Notes: generated by a model not told the origin, from the letters alone. Positions 37,127 through 47,670 are shown, numbered from the stretch's first letter. The stretch: 64,000 bases of DNA from Ignavibacteria bacterium (GCA_016710985.1 JADJTX010000003.1:236269-300268), one strand, 5' to 3'. Numbers and translations: made by a program.

Positions 37127-38131
37127 ATGCAAAAGCGAATTCTTATAGTCAGAACAGACAGAGTCGGTGATGTAGTAATGATCACTCCAATGATCCGTGA
37201 AATCAGAAAAGCATTTCCGGATTCTTTTATTGCAGTACTGACCACTCCTAACACTGCAGACATATTAACAAATAATCCGAACCTTGATCTTTCCATTACC
37301 GATGATCTGAAAAAAGATTCCTTTTGGAAAGTCGTTAAACAAATCAGGAAAAATAAATTTACTCATGGACTGCTTGTAATGCCGACCGAAAGAGCTGCCT
37401 ACCAAATGTTTTTTGCCGGAATAAAAACCCGGATTGGTGTAGGAAAAAAATTGTATGAAGTGATCACTTTTATGAAGAGCGTTTCCCGGAATAAATACAT
37501 TCCGCTGAGACACGAAGCTGACTACTGCATGGATCTGGCAAGAGCAACAGGAGTGGACACAAATGATCTGACCCCTGAGATATTTGTTAATGAGGAAGAA
37601 AAATTGTACGGAAAAGGGATTTTGAACAATCTTAATGTATCGGATGAAGACTTTAAGATCATAGTTCATACAGGTTCAGGAAAGTCATCAGGCAACTGGA
37701 GTGAAGACAAATACTTATCCCTGATAAAAGAAATTTTATGCAAACACAAAGACACAAAGATAATACTTACTGCAAAAGAGATGAGCTTGTCTTTCAGGAA
37801 AAATGTTATCTCTTTAAAGGAAGATAAAATTGTATTTGCTGATGATTCTTTCAAAAGGCTGAGAGATCTGATCTGTATAATTTCCAATGTTGATTTACTG
37901 ATTGCTCCGTCCACAGGTCCTCTACATATAGCTGCAGCATTGAAAATAAATACAGTTGGTTTATACTGTCACAGAAGAATGAACTGTTCTAAACTATGGG
38001 GAGCGCTCGGAGATAAAGCTGTTAATCTTGAAGTAAGCAAAGAATATTGTGACAGTCACTGCAGTGAAGATAAAGAAATCTGCATGTTTGAAGACGGAAT
38101 TTCAATTGACGAAGTGATGAAAAATTTTTAG
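37127..38131 (+). CDS. GT9 family heptosyltransferase
   Basis: A second GT9 enzyme, 334 residues, with the opening VRTDRVGDVVMITPMIREIRKAF and the donor site LLIAPSTGPLHIAAALKINTVGLYC. The C terminus has several Cys and His (CDSHCSEDKEICMF) not typical of WaaC/F and of unknown meaning. It is presumed to act in LPS core synthesis at the cytoplasmic face of the inner membrane. ATG start immediately after the CAATAC heptamer array, which therefore forms its leader. Confidence 0.87.
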   Translation: MQKRILIVRTDRVGDVVMITPMIREIRKAFPDSFIAVLTTPNTADILTNNPNLDLSITDDLKKDSFWKVVKQIRKNKFTHGLLVMPTERAAYQMFFAGIKTRIGVGKKLYEVITFMKSVSRNKYIPLRHEADYCMDLARATGVDTNDLTPEIFVNEEEKLYGKGILNNLNVSDEDFKIIVHTGSGKSSGNWSEDKYLSLIKEILCKHKDTKIILTAKEMSLSFRKNVISLKEDKIVFADDSFKRLRDLICIISNVDLLIAPSTGPLHIAAALKINTVGLYCHRRMNCSKLWGALGDKAVNLEVSKEYCDSHCSEDKEICMFEDGISIDEVMKNF

Positions 38132-38234
38132 TATACTGTTAAGGTAATCACATTATTATCCCGTAATTTTTTTGAATACTGAATAAACTCTTTACTGACG
38201 TGAGTTTGCACCTATTTCTTTTTTTAATTAAAAG

Positions 38235-38265
38235 TTGCTTTTTAAATAATACAATGTTATTTTTG
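38235..38265 (+). promoter_or_regulatory. Bacteroidota-type promoter for the HU gene
   Basis: A TTG element (38235-38237) and a TATTTTTG element (38258-38265, matching TAnnTTTG) are separated by 20 bases, close to the Bacteroidota consensus TTTG-N19-TAnnTTTG. It lies 35 bases before the HU start. Confidence 0.45.
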
Positions 38266-38299
38266 TGTTGACATTTTTTACAAACTAAACAAAAACAAA

Positions 38300-38575
38300 A
38301 TGACCAAAGAAGAACTAATTTCGAAAATTGCAGGTGATGCAAAAATCACAAAAGTTCAGGCAAGAGCAGCATTAGCTTCCATCATTGATTCAATAATGAC
38401 GACTCTTAAAAAAGGCGGGAAACTTTCCTTAGTCGGATTCGGAACATTCTCACGTTCAAACAGGAAAGCAAGAACCGGAAGAAATCCTCAAACCGGAAAA
38501 ACAATTCAGATCAAAGCTAAGAAAGTCGCAAGATTCAAAGCCGGGAAATCTCTTTCTGAATTTGTAAATAAATAA
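38300..38575 (+). CDS. DNA-binding protein HU
   Basis: A 91-residue HU/IHF-family protein: MTKEELISKIAGDAKITKVQARAAL start, VGFGTFSRSNRKARTGRNPQTG arm with the DNA-intercalating proline, and the final FKAGKSLSEFVNK. It is a nucleoid-associated dimer. It has its own promoter-like region and a terminator, so a single-gene unit. Confidence 0.96.
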   Translation: MTKEELISKIAGDAKITKVQARAALASIIDSIMTTLKKGGKLSLVGFGTFSRSNRKARTGRNPQTGKTIQIKAKKVARFKAGKSLSEFVNK

Positions 38576-38586
38576 GATCCTAAAAG

Positions 38587-38625
38587 AAAGAGTGTAATAC
38601 ATTGTTAAACGCATCACACTCTTTT
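38587..38625 (+). terminator. Terminator after HU
   Basis: Arms AAAGAGTGT and ACACTCTTT (9 bases) with a 20-base loop, followed by TTCAAATATTTTT. It begins 12 bases after the HU stop. Confidence 0.65.
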
Positions 38626-38664
38626 CAAATATTTTTCCATTAAAGCGTCTATATGGCGCTTTTT

Positions 38665-41600
38665 TTATCTCACTACTGCAAACTTTCCCATCTTCTCCTC
38701 AACATCCTGTCCTGAAGAATTTTTTCCGGTTGCCCTGTAAAGATAGATCCCTGTCGTTGCTTTATTGCCGTCTTTATCAACAAGGTTCCACTCTACTCCC
38801 CCGTTACCGTTTGTTTCCTGAATGTTGATCAGAAATTTTCCGTTTAAATCATAAATATCTATCGAAGCATCGCGGGTCGTGTTTGCAAATGTAATGTAAC
38901 CCTGTGTTGTGTTGATGCTGTATGGATTAGGATAGACATACATCTCGTCAAGGTTTTCCTTGTTGAATATTAGCCCGAAACTGCTTCCTGCCCCGTCAAC
39001 AATTTTTATCCCGTCAGATGAATAAACATTAAAAGCCTTAAGCAGATAGTTTTTACCGGTCGCGCCGATGACTGCATTGTTTTGTAAATTCAGATATACA
39101 ATCCTCCGGTCTGTGTTGTCGATATCTACAGATACAACACTTATGTCAAACGGCTCAAAAGTATAGTTGCCTGTATTTTTTATGCTGACAGAATCTACAG
39201 CTAAATTGAATTCTACCTTCAGCTTCTTGCTCCCGGCAAGTTCCAGTTTCGATATGTAAAATTTAACCGAATCAACTTCAGCTACAGAAAAGGAAAGTGA
39301 ATTTGTATCAACCGGTGAATTGTAAAGATCATTTAATCCGTTTGACCTTATCATAAAATCTCCGTTTGAAAATTGTTTTTCAAAAGTAAGGAAATATTCA
39401 AAATTACTTTTGACAGCAATATTCTTCGGATGGCCAACAGCATTGTTTATTATAAATGAATTCAGCGGTGGAATGGTAGATGAAACTCTTTCCGAAAGCT
39501 TAACTGTTAAAAACCCGTTATTCTCATAAACAACAGAGACCAGCTTTGACTTGTTGTGACAATATACCGAAATGTAATCCGATAGAAGGCTTTCATTTAC
39601 CGGATTTTGTAAATCAACTGCAGAGACTTTGTAATAATAATTTTTCCTGTTCATTACATTTACATCCTGAAACTGAGCTGATGCAGTCGAATCATATAAA
39701 ACAAAATTCTGAGTAGTATCACTCTTGTATATTCTGTAATAATCAGCGCCGGCAACGTTTTCAAAGCTTAAGGATATCATGTTTGAATCAACACTGTTCC
39801 CTTTTAAACCCAGCGGAGTTGACGGACCTGTAAAAGCTATGTCCTTTTCAAAAAACAGCAGAGTATCATTTACCGTATTCAAACCGAATTCCTTAACTCC
39901 GTTTGCATCAAAGTCAAAAGCGATCTGATTAAATGTATTAATGTCCTTCATGTAAAATACAGGGATCAAACGATTCTGAGAATTATCATATTTCATAATG
40001 TAAAAAAGCGTACCGGTATTAATTAAAATCTCATCTCTTCCGTCATTATCAATATCAGCTGCTTTTGTAGATGTTTCAGTATAGGATTTGTAATTATAAA
40101 TATCTACCGCATCAAGAACGGAATAATTATTATCTGATGTCGATGTATAAACATACAGACTGTAATACTGGAGAAGATCACCGTCTTTGCTAACCACTCC
40201 GATCGCAAAATCTTTTTTACCGTCACCGTCAAAATCACCAGCCGTAAGATTATCACCGCGCATTAATCTGTCTATGCTGTCCTTAAATACACGTGTGTAA
40301 CCATTATCGGAAGTGTTTTCATAAACTGAAATGCCGACCTTCGGTAAAACAGCATTTCTGTTCTCATAGTATACATTCATGAAAGCAATATCCTTTTTAC
40401 CATCATTGTCGAAATCCTCAACCAGTGCATTCTGTGAATTGGGTGTCGAATCAATTCCGAAATACTCAAGATTGGCTGTCTGCACAAAATTGTTGTCTCC
40501 TGTTGATTCAAGAATTCTTAAGCCTGTTCTTCCAAATCCTAAAATTTCTTTTCTTCCGTCACCGTCAGTATCAGCGATCCTTGCAGACCAGAAATTTCCG
40601 TTTACAGAATCACTCCAGATCAAATTTACAGGAAGCTGATTCGGAGCAGATGATTCATATACAAATCCATCCCGCCCTTTTGACAGAAGCAGATCTAACC
40701 TTCCGTCTCCGTCGATATCTGCAATATCTCTTCCGACTTTAAAATCGCTCCAGTTGTCGTTCGATATCCGGTTAAAACTCCCCGAGTTAAATTCAAAAAT
40801 ATTAAGCTTCAGATTTTTCTTAATGTCATTCAGCAGAATGTCATTCTTTCCGTCGCCGTTGTAATCAAAAATCGTATTGGATGATTGTGAATAAGTAAGT
40901 GAATAATTCTTTTGAATATAACCGTAATTATTTATCTGCGGCTGTGTGTAAAAATAAAAGGCTGTGTCACTTACAACTGCTGTTTTTCCGTTAAGTGAAA
41001 TTGCTTCCACATAAAATTCATATTCAGTATTCGGCGCAAGATCATTTCCGCTTAGCAAGCCGAAATGTCCCTGGGTTACAAACCCTATGTTAGGGGTTCC
41101 TACGTCTGCAAGCACAAACTGAAATGGTTCGGTTACATTTTTTCTTTTATAATAAATTTTTCCAAGTGTTCTTTTATTGGTGGCAAAAAGTATAAGCTGC
41201 GAATAATTATTTTTATCAATCAATGTTCCGAATGCAATATCGGTAATGACAGGTGGATTTCTGTCTTTGAAAATTATCATTCTGTGCTCAATGGTTCTGC
41301 CCGAGTTGCTGTTAATAGCAAGCCTCAGTGTAAAAGAAGTATCAGCCATTCCCGCTGTATTCCATCTTGCTACAGTATCATTTAAAACCTGCGAAGACTG
41401 ATTCTGAAGAATGGGTATCCACTCTGCCGGTCTTTGTCCCACTCCGTAATAAAGAGAATAGGATAAAAAGATCGGCGACGCTGCCGAAACACAGACCGGA
41501 ACAATGTCATTTTCAAATGTAAAATCCTGAAACGGATAATTTATTCTTGCAACCGAAGGATTGCTGAAATTCTCTAAGGCAGAAATTGCATTAAGTCTTC

Positions 41601-42984
41601 CTGATGAACGCAGGTGGTCCCAGGAGTTCTGTCCCGCCATCATAGTTGTTGTCGAAACTAATATTCCCCTTACTTCCTCATTTGTAAGAGCCGGATTTTT
41701 TGAAAGCAACAGACCTGCAACTCCGGCTACTATCGGCGCAGCAAATGACGTTCCGTTCAGTTTATCATAGTTCCCGTCAAAAGCCGAGCTGCCTTTACCG
41801 GTTCTTACAGTTGTCAGGTTCTGAAAACCCGGAGCGAATATGTCAACAGTTTCTCCGTAAGAAGAAAAGCTTGCTTTATTATTTGTCTCATCCGAAGCCC
41901 CGACTGAAATTACCTCGTCATAAGCAGAAGGATAATGAAGCCTGTCACTGCCGTCATTTCCGCCCGAGCAGACGATGATAACATTCTTTGTATAGGCAAA
42001 CTTAACAACATCCCTCAGCAGGTTGCTGAAGACATAATCCCCGAAGCTGAAATTAAAGATCCTGACACCGTTCGAGATCCCGTACAGCACTGCATTAGCC
42101 ACGTCATCCTCTTCACCGAATCCTTCTGCATCAAAAGCTCTAAGCACCATTACTTTACAATCCGGCGCAACTGATGAGATCCCTATGCCATTATTAAAAG
42201 ATGCATTGATAATTCCTGTTACTGCAGTCCCGTGCGACTGCTTGTTGTCATCAGTCGGATCATTATCCGGATCAAGATAATCGCCTCTTCTCGGGTCACC
42301 TGTAAAAGGTTCATCCGTAAAATCCCATCCCCGCCAGTCATCAATGAATCCGTTATTATCATCATCAATTCCGTTTGATTCCTTTCCGTTGCCGTATTCG
42401 CCGTAATTTATTTTAAAGCTTTTCTGAAGATCAGGGTGAAGAAAATCAAGCCCTGTATCTACTACACCAATCACAATGTTTGAGTCTCCTCTCGTGATGT
42501 CCCAGACGTTTTGCATCCCGATCATGTCAAGATAATACTGAGTGCCGAAGTAAGGATCATTTGGTAAAAAACTGTTTTCGGAAATATCCTGCAGTCTCAA
42601 AACGCCGACTGGCTGGATGTACTCAACAAATTCATTCTTACCCGCAAGACTTATGAACTGGTCAGATCTGCTGCTGCTTGTCTGAATTATGAAAATTTTA
42701 TCCAGACCAATTTCTTTATAGCTCTCACTATTTGAAAATAAAACATTAGCCTTACTAAAAACAGGCTTTGAGCTTACAACATCAAGGTCCCTGCTTATCT
42801 TTGACAAAGAACTGTTGCCTGATTTAGGGGAATTATTTTTAAAATTGTTAACAACATCGGCAGGTGTATTTTTCTTTAATTTAATTATTATACCCTTTGA
42901 CTGTGAATTAGCTGAAGAATATAAAAAAACCATTATGATTAAAAAGAATACGTTACGCTTTGCGGACAATTTTATTTTTTTCAT
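38665..42984 (-). CDS. Large T9SS-secreted subtilase with FG-GAP repeats
   Basis: A 1439-residue secreted protein. Signal peptide (KRNVFFLIIMVFLYSSANSQ); S8 peptidase domain with Asp at about 176 (IGVVDTGLDF), His at about 251 (SHGTAVTG) and Ser at about 413 (GTSFAAPIVAG). The middle (about 690-1060) has FG-GAP/VCBS-type repeats with calcium-binding DxDxDG motifs (DYNGDGKNDI, DIDGDGRLDL, DFDNDGKKDI, DFDGDGKKDF). A fibronectin III-like region follows, and the end is a type A T9SS sorting domain (MYVYPNPYSINT ... GIYLYRATGK). Secreted through the outer membrane by the T9SS and kept at or released from the surface. No frame defects over 4.3 kb. Confidence 0.95.
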   Translation of the reverse strand: MKKIKLSAKRNVFFLIIMVFLYSSANSQSKGIIIKLKKNTPADVVNNFKNNSPKSGNSSLSKISRDLDVVSSKPVFSKANVLFSNSESYKEIGLDKIFIIQTSSSRSDQFISLAGKNEFVEYIQPVGVLRLQDISENSFLPNDPYFGTQYYLDMIGMQNVWDITRGDSNIVIGVVDTGLDFLHPDLQKSFKINYGEYGNGKESNGIDDDNNGFIDDWRGWDFTDEPFTGDPRRGDYLDPDNDPTDDNKQSHGTAVTGIINASFNNGIGISSVAPDCKVMVLRAFDAEGFGEEDDVANAVLYGISNGVRIFNFSFGDYVFSNLLRDVVKFAYTKNVIIVCSGGNDGSDRLHYPSAYDEVISVGASDETNNKASFSSYGETVDIFAPGFQNLTTVRTGKGSSAFDGNYDKLNGTSFAAPIVAGVAGLLLSKNPALTNEEVRGILVSTTTMMAGQNSWDHLRSSGRLNAISALENFSNPSVARINYPFQDFTFENDIVPVCVSAASPIFLSYSLYYGVGQRPAEWIPILQNQSSQVLNDTVARWNTAGMADTSFTLRLAINSNSGRTIEHRMIIFKDRNPPVITDIAFGTLIDKNNYSQLILFATNKRTLGKIYYKRKNVTEPFQFVLADVGTPNIGFVTQGHFGLLSGNDLAPNTEYEFYVEAISLNGKTAVVSDTAFYFYTQPQINNYGYIQKNYSLTYSQSSNTIFDYNGDGKNDILLNDIKKNLKLNIFEFNSGSFNRISNDNWSDFKVGRDIADIDGDGRLDLLLSKGRDGFVYESSAPNQLPVNLIWSDSVNGNFWSARIADTDGDGRKEILGFGRTGLRILESTGDNNFVQTANLEYFGIDSTPNSQNALVEDFDNDGKKDIAFMNVYYENRNAVLPKVGISVYENTSDNGYTRVFKDSIDRLMRGDNLTAGDFDGDGKKDFAIGVVSKDGDLLQYYSLYVYTSTSDNNYSVLDAVDIYNYKSYTETSTKAADIDNDGRDEILINTGTLFYIMKYDNSQNRLIPVFYMKDINTFNQIAFDFDANGVKEFGLNTVNDTLLFFEKDIAFTGPSTPLGLKGNSVDSNMISLSFENVAGADYYRIYKSDTTQNFVLYDSTASAQFQDVNVMNRKNYYYKVSAVDLQNPVNESLLSDYISVYCHNKSKLVSVVYENNGFLTVKLSERVSSTIPPLNSFIINNAVGHPKNIAVKSNFEYFLTFEKQFSNGDFMIRSNGLNDLYNSPVDTNSLSFSVAEVDSVKFYISKLELAGSKKLKVEFNLAVDSVSIKNTGNYTFEPFDISVVSVDIDNTDRRIVYLNLQNNAVIGATGKNYLLKAFNVYSSDGIKIVDGAGSSFGLIFNKENLDEMYVYPNPYSINTTQGYITFANTTRDASIDIYDLNGKFLINIQETNGNGGVEWNLVDKDGNKATTGIYLYRATGKNSSGQDVEEKMGKFAVVR

Positions 42985-43040
42985 TTTAATAAATTAAATT
43001 GAGATAATTGAACATTAGGGATTGAACATTGAAAAGGTAA

Positions 43041-44804
43041 CTAATTTTTATCTTTGTACTCCTCTTTTTCAATTTTTTTCAATATCCAGTTTTCATTATC
43101 AATTATCACCTCGATAGGTTTGCCGTTAACCGGCTGTTCGAATTGCTGTGTTCTCATATCATTAAAGAAAGAAAATTCTTCATCTCCTTTGTCTGTTCTC
43201 ACAATCACTTTCACAGGCATCTTATAAACTTCAATATCATCCTCCTGTGTCTGTCTCAGATTCAGTCTCATAGTATAAAAACCTGAATTTTTCTGATCCA
43301 TGAAATCATCATACTTCCATGAATACTTGTATTCAGGACGTCCGGAGCCGTCAAATATCCATTGATTGAAAAAATATGTCAAGTCAGTTCCCGAAACTTG
43401 CTCGCACACATTTTTAAAATCCCGGGTATCGGCGGTTTTATATTTGTACTTTTCATAATATGTTCTGACGACGTTAAAAAAAACAGAGTCACCAACAACA
43501 CCTCTGAGCATGTGAAGACACCATGCTCCTTTTTTATAAACTACAGGTCCGAATATGAATCCTTCCGGATCATAAACCGTTCCCTGAAAATGTCCGTAAT
43601 CTTCTTTCTTCATAGTATTAAAATACGCTTCCTTACCGTTGATATGTTCTTCCCATAAAGCTTCTCCGTATGTTGCAAATCCCTCATTGAGCCAGATATC
43701 TTTCCAGGTTTTCGGGGAAACTGCATCACCAAACCACTGATGTACAAGCTCGTGTACGACTACATCTTCAAATCTTTCATTTCCTGTTACGAGCGTATAT
43801 CCCATGCTCGAAATTGTCTGATGTTCCATTGCTCCTCCTGACCATCCTATCATTGCCATTCCGTATTTTTCATTTATGAAAGGATACTCACCGAATGTCT
43901 TTGAAAAAAAATCCAGCATGCTTACAGTATGCTTCCAGTCTGTTTTTGCTTTCTCCGTATAGGAAGGATAAGTGTAATAATCCACATTCATTTTCTTTGA
44001 ACTGTCGGCTGTATAATATGTATCACTCCATGTGTCATATTTTGCAACAGCAATCGAAACAAGATATGTCGTGATAGGATAGTTTGATTTCCAGTAAAAT
44101 GTTTTGGTCCCGTCCGGTTCGTCTTTTACTTCCTGAAGAAGGCCGTTTGAAACTCCTGTAAGCTGAGATGGGACATTCAGAATGACCTCGGACGTAAACT
44201 TATCCGTAGTCAGATCTTTGCATGGCCACCATAAAGGGGCGTTCTCCGGTTCGCTAAGACTGTGTATCGCCGGCTCCTCGTCAAAATTCTTAAACCCGAA
44301 AGAATTAAACCCTTCATCCTTCGGAGCACCTTCATATTTAATTTCTACGGATATGTTTCCGGACTTTGGAGTTTTATTTTTTGAGTCAATTATGATGTAA
44401 TCATCGCTTCTTGTGTAAACAGCTTCCGATCCGTTCAGTAAAATTCTGCTTACTTTCATTCCGCCGGAAAAGTTCATGTAAATTTTATTCAAAGTATCCG
44501 AGAGGTTCAGCGCGTTCATTTCAAGATCTCCGAATATATATTTATCCGGAATATTGAACGAAAGTCTTAGCTTGTAATTCTGAACATCATACAGATTCTG
44601 ATATGCTACAATTGAGGAATCATTTACTCTTTCAATGTCTGAATATTTATAATTTTCATACTTTGCCGCAAGTACTCTTGCGCAGGTTTTGAATGGTTTC
44701 GCGCTTATGGCGGTTTTGATCAGCTTAAATCCGGCAAATGTCCAGAATGAAACTGCAATCAAAAGAGCCATGGTACTTATGAATACGATCCGGGATTTTT
44801 TCAT
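43041..44804 (-). CDS. M1 family zinc aminopeptidase, membrane-anchored
   Basis: A 587-residue peptidase. The N terminus has one hydrophobic anchor or signal (IVFISTMALLIAVSFWTFAGF). The substrate motif reads GGAMEHQT (the family GAMEN variant), the zinc site is HELVHQWFGD (His 351, Glu 352, His 355) and the third ligand is Glu in WLNEGFATYGEALW. It lacks the long C-terminal helical domain of PepN. It trims N-terminal residues of peptides in the periplasm. ATG start; 56 bases from the end of the upstream gene's subtilase neighbour on the same strand. Confidence 0.93.
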   Translation of the reverse strand: MKKSRIVFISTMALLIAVSFWTFAGFKLIKTAISAKPFKTCARVLAAKYENYKYSDIERVNDSSIVAYQNLYDVQNYKLRLSFNIPDKYIFGDLEMNALNLSDTLNKIYMNFSGGMKVSRILLNGSEAVYTRSDDYIIIDSKNKTPKSGNISVEIKYEGAPKDEGFNSFGFKNFDEEPAIHSLSEPENAPLWWPCKDLTTDKFTSEVILNVPSQLTGVSNGLLQEVKDEPDGTKTFYWKSNYPITTYLVSIAVAKYDTWSDTYYTADSSKKMNVDYYTYPSYTEKAKTDWKHTVSMLDFFSKTFGEYPFINEKYGMAMIGWSGGAMEHQTISSMGYTLVTGNERFEDVVVHELVHQWFGDAVSPKTWKDIWLNEGFATYGEALWEEHINGKEAYFNTMKKEDYGHFQGTVYDPEGFIFGPVVYKKGAWCLHMLRGVVGDSVFFNVVRTYYEKYKYKTADTRDFKNVCEQVSGTDLTYFFNQWIFDGSGRPEYKYSWKYDDFMDQKNSGFYTMRLNLRQTQEDDIEVYKMPVKVIVRTDKGDEEFSFFNDMRTQQFEQPVNGKPIEVIIDNENWILKKIEKEEYKDKN

Positions 44805-44944
44805 GAAAGAATATACGAGGTAAAAATTTCTGTTGTTTAGAACAAAAATATCATATTAAAGTTTTGCAAAATATACTTTTATTATATCTCTTTATATTTG
44901 AATAAATTGATTAATTTATCCGGCAAATAAACTAAACCTGTAAA

Positions 44945-45646
44945 ATGAATAAATACAAACAAATTTTTAATGTAATATTTTTATTGATATTGTGTGTATC
45001 ATTAAATTCCTGCTTATCCGTTGACAGAAAAATCAAATTAAACAGAGACGGCTCCGGTGAAGAAGTGCTTACAGTAACGTTCATGCAGGAATTTTATTCT
45101 CTCATGTCTTCAATGACTTCATTAATGGATTCAACAAGAAGAGATTCCTTTCTGGATTCTCTTTACAGTGATGAAATATTCATCAATAAAACAAAAGGCA
45201 AGTATGACTCGATTCCGGGGATAACAGTAAATGAGATCTACTCCAAAAAAAATTATGATTCATCTCAAAGCTTCATTATCAGTTACAGTTTCGACAGCTT
45301 AAGTAAAATCGGTTCACTGCTTGAGAAAACAGTGGAAAGCGATGACGAGATCAAATCTCCGGCTGTGGTTACCATGATCAATGAAGGTGATCTTGTTAAA
45401 TTCAACTACATATATGAGCAGACGGCAGAGGAACCAATCTCTGATAACGACTCATTAAATGCTCAGATGAAAGCCGGCATTGCTGAAATGTTCGGAAGCG
45501 GTTTTGTAAATTTTGAAATTGAATTCCCTTATGAAGTGGTTTCATCCAATGCTACATCTGCAAACGGAAATATACTTACATGGAACTTACCTATGACTGA
45601 AGTTTTTATGACAAGCAGCATGAAGCTTGAAGCAACAATGAAATAA
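44945..45646 (+). CDS. Lipoprotein of unknown function
   Basis: A 233-residue lipoprotein: signal peptide with lipobox SLNSC, then a compact domain opening RKIKLNRDGSGEEVLTVTF. I do not recognise a family beyond a general resemblance to secreted proteins of about this size in Bacteroidota. Hydroxyl-rich helices and a final beta-rich part (WNLPMTEVFMTSSMKLEATM) are visible. It is divergent from the M1 peptidase gene. ATG start. Confidence 0.75.
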   Translation: MNKYKQIFNVIFLLILCVSLNSCLSVDRKIKLNRDGSGEEVLTVTFMQEFYSLMSSMTSLMDSTRRDSFLDSLYSDEIFINKTKGKYDSIPGITVNEIYSKKNYDSSQSFIISYSFDSLSKIGSLLEKTVESDDEIKSPAVVTMINEGDLVKFNYIYEQTAEEPISDNDSLNAQMKAGIAEMFGSGFVNFEIEFPYEVVSSNATSANGNILTWNLPMTEVFMTSSMKLEATMK

Positions 45647-45707
45647 TCATTCCTGCCGGTTATTAATTAACTCAATTTGACTGATTGTGTCCTGAAAAGT
45701 AAGATAT

Positions 45708-45777
45708 GCCACTAATTTTCACTAATTAGCCCGAATTAAAAGAAATGTATTCGGGTAAATTTGTGAAAATTCGTGGC
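45708..45777. repeat. Long imperfect palindrome of CACTAATT words
   Basis: Two 29-base arms (45708-45736 and 45749-45777) pair at 25 positions around a 12-base loop; the outer edges are GCCAC / GTGGC and the inner edges CCCGAAT / ATTCGGG. Each arm contains 9-10-base repeated words (CACTAATT). A dispersed palindromic spacer element is the best guess. Confidence 0.75.
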
Positions 45778-45859
45778 AAAAACAAACTTCAAAAATTAAA
45801 GCGGTTAACTTTAAGTAATTAATACATTTTCCGACAGAATAAAAATTATTTTTTCCGCG

Positions 45860-47455
45860 ATGCCTTTTCTCAAAAAATATTTGCCGGATGTAATAATTTT
45901 TATTTTCGTGTTATTGACCGGAATGAAAGTTGCATATCTTTCCGGAAATGTGACTGACATAAATAACTTCGACGAATCAGTTTACCTTTTCAGAGGCACA
46001 TCTGTAAATCCTTTCATTAAATCTCACACTGACGGATTTCTGTATTACGTATGGTACAAGATTATTTCCGTTTTTGTTAATACTAATATTGATCTGTTTT
46101 TTCTTAACTACTGTATTCTGCTGGTATTGCCCGGACTGATGCTTTATTTATTTCTGCGCGTAAAGAATGTAAATTTATTTATTTCATTTATCTCATCAGT
46201 GTTATTCATTATCTCTTCGGCAAATATACTTGTCTTTCCATTAATTACAAAATTCGCCCTCTGCGTTATGCTGGCGGGATTCATAATTATTTATAGAATT
46301 AAAGATCCGCAGAAAAAATTGTTAAGCTCTGTTTGTCTAAGCTCGGTGCTGACCTACATCAGACCTGAATTTTTTATGACACTGATACTGACCTCGGCTG
46401 TATATTTAATTTTTTTTGTTCTTAGAAACAGAAATGTCGCAGGAAAGAAGTTAAATGTTTCCGGTTTTATTCCTCTGATTCCGATATTTTTATTGATTCT
46501 CTTTTTTAATCCCGTTTCAAGACAAAGAGCCAATGTAGCATTTACACAGCAGTTTACTTTTGAAGTATCAGAACGGGAAAACATCTCCGGCCAGACTTCC
46601 GGACATGTCAATGAAGGCAGAGACACAATTGGAAATAATGCCTCAACCGGAAATTCCATGCTTGAAATGATCATTAATAAGCCCATATTATTATTTGAAC
46701 ATGCCTGTTACAACCTGATCAGACTGTATGAAAGCAGCATTGATATTTTTCCGTTTTTTCTTTTACAAAATAAAATACAGTATTCTAATATTTATCTTCA
46801 AATTCCTGTAATAGTTTTAATTGTTCTTTCCATGTATTATCTTTTCGAGAGAATCAGGAATAAAAGTTCAGGTTTATTCAGTCTTATCTGTTTTTTGTTC
46901 TTTATACCTCCACTGATTTCTGTTTTAATTTTCTATCCCCGGCTTCATTACCTCATTTTTCTGTTTGCATTGGTGTTAATTTATTTAAGCGTTGAGTTTT
47001 CAGAAAGAATAAACAGGTTCGGTTACGCATTAAGATCAGGATTCACATTACCCTTAACGGTTGTCTCCGGGATCTTAATCCTGATATTTCTCCCGTTAAG
47101 AGGTGATACAAAATCCATTCATGAAAAAGACTGTACAATGCTTCACACAGTGAGATTGCTTAACGAATTTGAATTTAAAGATACCGTTAACTTCTTTGCA
47201 GCACACCCCGGTTATTTAGCATATATGAACAGAAATTGGAATTATTTTACTGAGAATATAATTGAAGAGGATACTTACGATTTCATTTATAATAAAAAAA
47301 TCAATGTTATATTAGTTGATGATTATTTTCTTATTCATCCTCTCTTTCGTAATGACAAAATTCAGGATAAACTTTTAAATGATGAGGCATTTATTAAAAT
47401 GAATTTAACAGGATGCACTTCTTACTTGCTCATTAGGAAGGAAATCGTTAAATAG
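45860..47455 (+). CDS. Polytopic membrane protein, GT-C-like
   Basis: A 531-residue integral membrane protein with about 10-11 hydrophobic segments. An acidic motif (NNFDESVYLFRG) sits in the first periplasmic loop, where GT-C glycosyltransferases place their catalytic Asp/Glu, and a soluble C-terminal part of about 110 residues follows. This suggests a glycosyltransferase using a lipid-linked sugar (family 39/ArnT-like), but no specific motif confirms it. ATG start. Confidence 0.6.
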   Translation: MPFLKKYLPDVIIFIFVLLTGMKVAYLSGNVTDINNFDESVYLFRGTSVNPFIKSHTDGFLYYVWYKIISVFVNTNIDLFFLNYCILLVLPGLMLYLFLRVKNVNLFISFISSVLFIISSANILVFPLITKFALCVMLAGFIIIYRIKDPQKKLLSSVCLSSVLTYIRPEFFMTLILTSAVYLIFFVLRNRNVAGKKLNVSGFIPLIPIFLLILFFNPVSRQRANVAFTQQFTFEVSERENISGQTSGHVNEGRDTIGNNASTGNSMLEMIINKPILLFEHACYNLIRLYESSIDIFPFFLLQNKIQYSNIYLQIPVIVLIVLSMYYLFERIRNKSSGLFSLICFLFFIPPLISVLIFYPRLHYLIFLFALVLIYLSVEFSERINRFGYALRSGFTLPLTVVSGILILIFLPLRGDTKSIHEKDCTMLHTVRLLNEFEFKDTVNFFAAHPGYLAYMNRNWNYFTENIIEEDTYDFIYNKKINVILVDDYFLIHPLFRNDKIQDKLLNDEAFIKMNLTGCTSYLLIRKEIVK

Positions 47456-47670
47456 ATGAACAGAGTGTGACATCTCAGCCTAAAGACAATTATGTTAGGT
47501 GTTTATACTTAAGCTTTTTAAAGCTCCCATTTAACGGATATACATTTGTGGAAATCTTTGCTGACAATTGTGTAGAGAAATTGGACTATTGTAAAATATT
47601 GTGCAATTAAACAAAAGAATTAGTAGTTTTTTTGGTATAAAAAATGTAAATTTATAAATAAAAATCAATC

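Noticed and set aside
41065..42174. Open frames opposite the large subtilase
   Set aside because: The minus-strand frame is an intact 1439-residue protein with clear motifs; the plus-strand frames have none.
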